Shown piece after piece: positions 60,193 to 64,000 of a DNA stretch of 64,000 nt. Below the pieces are notes generated by a model that did no database searches, was not told where the DNA came from, and worked only from the letters and a program-made list of their open reading frames with translations. Where the stretch lies: positions 310,001 to 374,000 of the forward strand of contig NZ_JBIGIB010000004.1 in assembly GCF_043555935.1 (NCBI RefSeq), given 5' to 3'. Made by a program: the position numbers and the translations under genes. The DNA is from Pelomonas baiyunensis. GTDB lineage: Bacteria; Pseudomonadota; Gammaproteobacteria; Burkholderiales; Burkholderiaceae_C. The first letter of the stretch is position 1, and each line of letters starts with the position of its first letter.

Positions 60193-62396
60193 CAACGGGC
60201 CGCGTCCACGGTCAGCAGGCCCGAGCCATCGACCCGCACGCTTGCGGTCTCGCCATTGAGCCCGCTCGCCTGCAGCGCGCCCAGGCTGATGTTGAGCACC
60301 TGGCCCGCGGCAGCCGGCAGCGCGCGCAGCACCACCACCCGGTCGCCGCGCGGCGACAGCTCCACCGGGTAGCGGCCCGGCGTGCTGCCGGGCAGGGGTT
60401 GGGCAGGGGCCAGCCGGGTGGCGTCGTACTCCACCTCGCCCTTGATGGTCAGGCCGCTATCGTTCTTCAGCGCCACCGACACCGTGCCGCCCGCGGGCAC
60501 CTGGGGTGTGACGTCCAGCTTCAGGCCGGCTTCGGTGGGCGCGGCGGGCGGCGTGGGTGCTGCCGCAGGCGCGGTCGCACTGACAGCGGGGCTCACCGCC
60601 GGCACTGCACTGCCAGCCGTGCCCGGCGCGCCGCCCACGCGGGCATCGCGGCGCAACAGGCTGCTGAAGGCGCCGGGGCTGCCGTCCACGCCGCTGGGCA
60701 AGCGCGTGAGCGAGGCATCGGGCACGGCCAGGTTGCGCACCACGCGCGGCGTGATCAGCAGCACCACTTCGGTCTTGTTGCGGGTGTCGCTGTGCGTGCC
60801 GAACAGCCGCCCCAGCAGCGGAATGCGCGACAAGCCCGGAATGCCGGACGCACTCTTGCGGTCCTCGTCGTTGATGAGTCCGGCCAGCACCTGGGTTTCG
60901 CCATCGGCCAGGCGCAGCGTGGTGGCCGTCTTGCGCGTGCCGATCTCGTAAGCCGTGGTGCCGCCAGGGCCGGCCACCTGGCGGATCAGGTTGCTGACCT
61001 CCAGGCCCACCTTGATGACCACGTCGTTGTCGAGCTGGATGGTGGGCTCGACATCGAGCTTGAGGCCGATGTCCAGGTAATTCACCGACGCGGCCACGGA
61101 CGTGGCGCCGGTGAAGTTGGTGGTGGTGGTGAACACCGGCAGCTTCTGGCCGATGTGAACGTTGGCCTTGTCGCGGTTGCGCACCCGGATCTTGGGGTTG
61201 GCCAAGGTGTTGGTGTTGCCGGCCGACCCACGCAGCGTGGCGACCACCGCCGGGTTGGCAATGCTGGCGCGGAAGTTGATCGGGTTGCGTCCGCCCACGA
61301 ACACTTGCGCCGGGATGTTGCCGGTCGCGTCGCTGATGCCCAGGCTGGCGGTCTCGGGCCACTGCAGGCCCAGCGTCTCGACCTGGTCGGTGGCCAGCTC
61401 CATCACCTCCACCTCCAGCATCACCTCGGGCTCGGGCAGGTCCACCGAGGCGATGAGCTTCTCCACCAGGCGCAGCACCTCCGGCGTGTCGCGCACCACC
61501 AGCAGGTTGAGCCGCTCGTCGATGTGGATGTCGCGCACCTTGGCAATCGTGCGCACCAGGGCTTGCACCTGCTTCACATCGGCATTGGTGAGGTAGAGCG
61601 TGCGGGTGATGAGCTCCTGGTGCTCGCGCTGCTTGGCCGAGGTGTTGGGAAAGATCAGCACCGAGGTGTCGTTCAGCAGCTTGCGGTCCAGCTGCTGGGT
61701 GTTCAGCAGGATGCGCATCGCTTCGTCCAGCGTCACGTTGCGCAGGAACAGCGTCACGCGGGCATCACCGCGCACCTCTTTGTCGAACACGAAGTTCACG
61801 CCGCTGGAACGGGCGAGGGACTCGAACACCTGGCGCAGCGGCGCGTCGCGGAACTCCAGCGTGACCGGCTTCTGAAAAGCCGCGCCCAGTTCGCCCACCG
61901 CCGACTCCAGCGGCCGCGCCTGGGCCACCTGGCTGGCCAGCAGGCGGGCGCCGGGGTGTTGGGGCGACTCGGCCAGCACCTCGCGGGCGGTGGCGTCGGC
62001 CCGGTCGATGCGGCCTTCTTTCAACGCGACGCGGCCTGCGGCCAACTGCACGTCCTGGCGGCGGCTGCGTTCGACTTCGGTCGTCAGCGCGGCCAGGCGC
62101 GGGTGCTTGGCGTCGGCCAGGGCCAGCTGGCTCAGCAGCGCGGCCGCCTCATCCCAACGCCCGGCGCCGCGCAGCGCCTCGATCTGCAGGATGAGCCGGG
62201 CCGTGGCCTGCTCGCGGGCGCGCACCTGCGCAGCGCGCAGCTGCGGGTTGGCCGGGTCTTGCGCCACGGCGTCGTTGAGCACGCGCAAGGCCGCGGGCCA
62301 CTGGTTGGCGCGGCCCAGGTCTTCGGCCTGGCGCAGCGCCGGGTTGGCGCAGGCCGTCAGCAGGGCGACAAGCAGCAACGGAATCAGCTTCTTCAT
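60192..62396 (-). CDS. Secretin lipoprotein (GspD/PilQ/MshL-like) with C-terminal cohesin-like domain
   Basis: 734 residues. Lipobox LLTAC (Cys16). A TPR-like helical region about 20-150 (RAEDLGRANQWPAALRVLN type), N0/N1 domains (LEFRDAPLRQVFESLARSSG, TLYLTNADVKQVQALVRTIA), secretin core about 390-570 (RVRNRDKANVHIGQKLPV, VLAGLINDEDRKSASGIPGL, KTEVVLLITPRVV). The last 110 residues look like a cohesin-type domain (VALKNDSGLTIKGEVEYDA). TPR plus secretin plus cohesin in one chain is known in betaproteobacterial MSHA/T2SS-like systems. Forms the outer-membrane pore. Confidence 0.93.
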   Translation of the reverse strand: MKKLIPLLLVALLTACANPALRQAEDLGRANQWPAALRVLNDAVAQDPANPQLRAAQVRAREQATARLILQIEALRGAGRWDEAAALLSQLALADAKHPRLAALTTEVERSRRQDVQLAAGRVALKEGRIDRADATAREVLAESPQHPGARLLASQVAQARPLESAVGELGAAFQKPVTLEFRDAPLRQVFESLARSSGVNFVFDKEVRGDARVTLFLRNVTLDEAMRILLNTQQLDRKLLNDTSVLIFPNTSAKQREHQELITRTLYLTNADVKQVQALVRTIAKVRDIHIDERLNLLVVRDTPEVLRLVEKLIASVDLPEPEVMLEVEVMELATDQVETLGLQWPETASLGISDATGNIPAQVFVGGRNPINFRASIANPAVVATLRGSAGNTNTLANPKIRVRNRDKANVHIGQKLPVFTTTTNFTGATSVAASVNYLDIGLKLDVEPTIQLDNDVVIKVGLEVSNLIRQVAGPGGTTAYEIGTRKTATTLRLADGETQVLAGLINDEDRKSASGIPGLSRIPLLGRLFGTHSDTRNKTEVVLLITPRVVRNLAVPDASLTRLPSGVDGSPGAFSSLLRRDARVGGAPGTAGSAVPAVSPAVSATAPAAAPTPPAAPTEAGLKLDVTPQVPAGGTVSVALKNDSGLTIKGEVEYDATRLAPAQPLPGSTPGRYPVELSPRGDRVVVLRALPAAAGQVLNISLGALQASGLNGETASVRVDGSGLLTVDAAR

Positions 62397-62454
62397 GCGA
62401 GGTCTCCGCGCCAGACGGTCCCGATCGAGCGACCGCCGCGACACCGGCTCTGCC

Positions 62455-62490
62455 GGGCCGCCAGCGGTGCCCCCTCGCAGGGGGCGGCCC
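62455..62490. promoter_or_regulatory. Strong GC hairpin between pilP-like and secretin genes
   Basis: GCCCCCT-cgc-AGGGGGC (62469-62485) is enclosed by GGGCC/GGCCC. It lies in a 115-base gap of the otherwise overlapping operon, so it may adjust secretin expression or protect the mRNA. No T-run. Confidence 0.5.
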
Positions 62491-62511
62491 AAGGCCGTTG
62501 GGGGTGGTCGT

Positions 62512-63069
62512 TCATGGCACAGCCTTGAAAACAATCGTCTGAGGGAGCGGGCCGGGCAGCCAAGTCAGGCGCACACCGGCGTCCGACACCTGTTCGACAC
62601 GCCACTGGCCGTCGAGCACGTCGCCGGCCTTGACGCTGAGCGCCTTGTTCGGGCCGCTGAGCAAGGCCACCTGCACCGCGCGCGCGCCCTCGCCTTCGAT
62701 CAAACGGCCGATCATCTGGTAAGGCGCGGGCGGCGCCACGGGCGGCGGCGGCGGGGGCTGCACGCTGGCCTGGGCAGGCACGGCCTGCGCGGGCGGAGGC
62801 GGCGGGGGCTGCCAAGCGGCGAGCTGCGCGTCCGACACCTCGGCCCACGCGGGGCGCGCCGGGGCCGAGGCGGCCGCGCCTGTGGCAGCGGCGGTCGATG
62901 GTGCCGATGCCGCCAAGGCGGCGCGCGCCCCCACCCGGTCGGCCGCGCGCAGCGGCCGGGCGGCCGCCACCGGGGCCTCGTCGTCCGGCTGCGTGGCCAG
63001 CCACACGGTGGCGGCCACGGTCAGGCCCAGTGCGCCGGCCAGCACATATTGACGCGGCGTCACGCTCAT
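62512..63069 (-). CDS. PilP/GspC-like inner-membrane protein
   Basis: 185 residues. One N-terminal membrane helix (about 8-25), a long Ala/Pro linker with two polyproline runs (PPPPPP), then a small beta domain of the PilP/GspC HR type (YQMIGRLIEGEGARAVQVAL, VKAGDVLDGQWRVEQVSDAG). Connects the inner-membrane platform with the secretin. ATGA overlap with the PilO-like gene; the start at 63069 gives the membrane helix at the N-terminus. Confidence 0.82.
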   Translation of the reverse strand: MSVTPRQYVLAGALGLTVAATVWLATQPDDEAPVAAARPLRAADRVGARAALAASAPSTAAATGAAASAPARPAWAEVSDAQLAAWQPPPPPPAQAVPAQASVQPPPPPPVAPPAPYQMIGRLIEGEGARAVQVALLSGPNKALSVKAGDVLDGQWRVEQVSDAGVRLTWLPGPLPQTIVFKAVP

Positions 63070-63587
63070 GGCGCCGCCCGCCCGTGCAAGGACCACTGCA
63101 TCTCCGCCTCCACCTCCGCCGCCTGGGGGCTCACGCGGCGCAGTTTGATCGCATCCAGGCTCAGCGCGGGGTCATGCGCCAGCGCGGCGGCAATGAACCG
63201 CCGCACCTGCGCGTAGCGGCCGGTCACCGGCAGCGTCACACGCAAGCGCTCCAGGCCCTCGCTGGTGCTCAGGCGGTGCTCGGTGCGCGCGGGGTTCAGG
63301 TCCAGGCGAATCGCCAGTTCCAGCAAGTCCGCCAGGCGCTGCTGGCGGTCGGCCGGTGCCGGCAAGCTCGCCTGCCACTGCTGCACGCTCAAGGGCGCCT
63401 CGGCCGTGGCCTGCGGCCGGGCCTGGGCGCGCAAGGCCCGGGCTTCGTCTTGCAGGCGCTGGGTCTGCGCGTCCCAGCGCTGGCCCAGCCCGGCCAACAC
63501 CGCAGCCGCCACAAGCGCCCCCACGCCCACCAGACCCGGCCCACCCAGCCGGGCTCCGGCCCTGAGCACTTCACGGACTGACGTCAT
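63066..63587 (-). CDS. PilO/GspM-like inner-membrane platform protein
   Basis: 173 residues. N-terminal membrane helix (about 15-37, GGPGLVGVGALVAAAVLAGL), coiled coil (RLQDEARALRAQARPQ), then a ferredoxin-like domain ERLRVTLPVTGRYAQVRRFI typical of PilO/GspM. Overlaps the PilN-like gene by 4 bases (ATGA) upstream and the PilP-like gene downstream. Confidence 0.82.
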   Translation of the reverse strand: MTSVREVLRAGARLGGPGLVGVGALVAAAVLAGLGQRWDAQTQRLQDEARALRAQARPQATAEAPLSVQQWQASLPAPADRQQRLADLLELAIRLDLNPARTEHRLSTSEGLERLRVTLPVTGRYAQVRRFIAAALAHDPALSLDAIKLRRVSPQAAEVEAEMQWSLHGRAAP

Positions 63588-64000
63588 GAGCCGCCTCCGG
63601 TGGCCACGCGGGCTTGAATCTCGAAGCGCTGGCCCACCAGCCCCGTCTCGGCCGCCGAGAAGCGCGACAGCACCACCTGGCGCCAGCCCGGCGTGGTGCC
63701 GAGCTGCTCGGCCAGTTGCAGCGCCAGCAGCTTGTCTGGCGTCAGCCCCTCCAGCCGCAATTCGCCGCGCGCGGCGTTGGCCTCCAGCCCCAGCCAGGCG
63801 ATGGACCGGGCCTCAGCACCGGTGGTCTCGACGCGCGTGAACACCGGCTCCCACGGCATGGCCAACAAGCCGCGGGCTTCCGCAGCAGCCCGGTTCTCAG
63901 TCGGTGCGGTGCGGGTGCTGCGGGCTGGGGCCGATGTGGGCGCGGATGTGGGCGCGGATGTGGGCGCCAAGGTCGGGCGCACCGCGGCCACGCGGTCGCG
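63584..64000 (-). CDS. PilN/GspL-like protein (partial, N-terminus outside window)
   Basis: The frame is open at the window end; 138 codons plus the stop are visible. A repeated T-S-A-P linker (about TSAPTSAPTSAPARS) precedes a ferredoxin-like domain (ARSIAWLGLEANAARGELRL, LEGLTPDKLLALQLAEQL, PGWRQVVLSRFSAAETG). Position before the PilO-like gene supports a PilN/GspL C-terminal domain. Overlaps the next gene by 4 bases. Confidence 0.75.
   Translation of the reverse strand, partial: RDRVAAVRPTLAPTSAPTSAPTSAPARSTRTAPTENRAAAEARGLLAMPWEPVFTRVETTGAEARSIAWLGLEANAARGELRLEGLTPDKLLALQLAEQLGTTPGWRQVVLSRFSAAETGLVGQRFEIQARVATGGGS

Overview
The window looks like a chromosome segment from a high-GC betaproteobacterium of the order Burkholderiales, probably near the Rubrivivax/Leptothrix/Ideonella (Sphaerotilaceae) group. 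This is inferred from gene content: a second IF-1 gene behind a cold-shock gene, the DUF3348/DUF802/OmpA/DUF2894 cluster, two PEP-CTERM proteins, and Burkholderiales-style DppA, LptAB and RpoN proteins. Coding density is very high. Stops are so rare that almost every gene has long meaningless ORFs in other frames; these were left out. No tRNA, rRNA, CRISPR array, prophage or transposase was seen.

Layout. 1-7.5 kb: a truncated gene for a two-domain periplasmic binding protein, a TrhA/hemolysin III membrane protein with a lipocalin, a YedK/HMCES-type DNA-protein crosslink enzyme and a large GAF-PAS-GGDEF-EAL protein. 7.5-8.8 kb: a cold-response group (cspA, a small conserved ORF, infA with a TTG start). 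8.8-10.9 kb: a threonine-aldolase-like enzyme and a DmeF-type metal exporter. 11-15.7 kb: four tightly packed genes that I read as an uncharacterised MotAB/ZorAB-like ion-driven machine. It has a four-helix MotA/ExbB-like protein with a roughly 745-residue coiled-coil tail, a MotB-like OmpA protein with the membrane Asp, and two DUF proteins. 15.7-24.1 kb: peptide import (dppA; amiD-dppBC, then dppDF) with a creatininase-family hydrolase. The permease and ATPase genes are separated by a large inverted-repeat element.

24-32 kb: small envelope proteins, a Ser/Thr kinase with a cyclic-nucleotide-binding domain, argS-SPOR-dsbA-dsbA, and lptA-lptB. 32.4-36.3 kb: rpoN, a stand-alone Cache protein and a chemoreceptor. 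36.3-41.9 kb: an AraC regulator divergent from a secreted alpha/beta hydrolase, a secreted esterase, an rRNA methyltransferase and a PEP-CTERM protein. 41.9-49.1 kb: MFS transporter, rsmE, fadD and the pntA/pntA2/pntB transhydrogenase operon. 49.2-53.4 kb: Nudix, 2OG-Fe(II) oxygenase, mnmA and a two-component system. 53.4-58.6 kb: a CAP-domain protein, a lipoprotein, and a large subtilase downstream of a PEP-CTERM gene that has a sigma-54-like promoter. 58.7-64 kb: a type II secretion/type IV pilus-like assembly operon (PilN, PilO and PilP-like proteins, secretin, three pseudopilins), cut by the window end.

The main points beyond ordinary annotation are the MotAB-like cluster with its hendecad-repeat tail, a roughly 224-bp structured repeat found twice in opposite orientation directly behind stop codons, the 570-bp inverted element inside the dpp locus, the sigma-54-like site in front of the PEP-CTERM/subtilase pair, and -10-like hexamers placed so close to start codons that leaderless mRNAs are likely.
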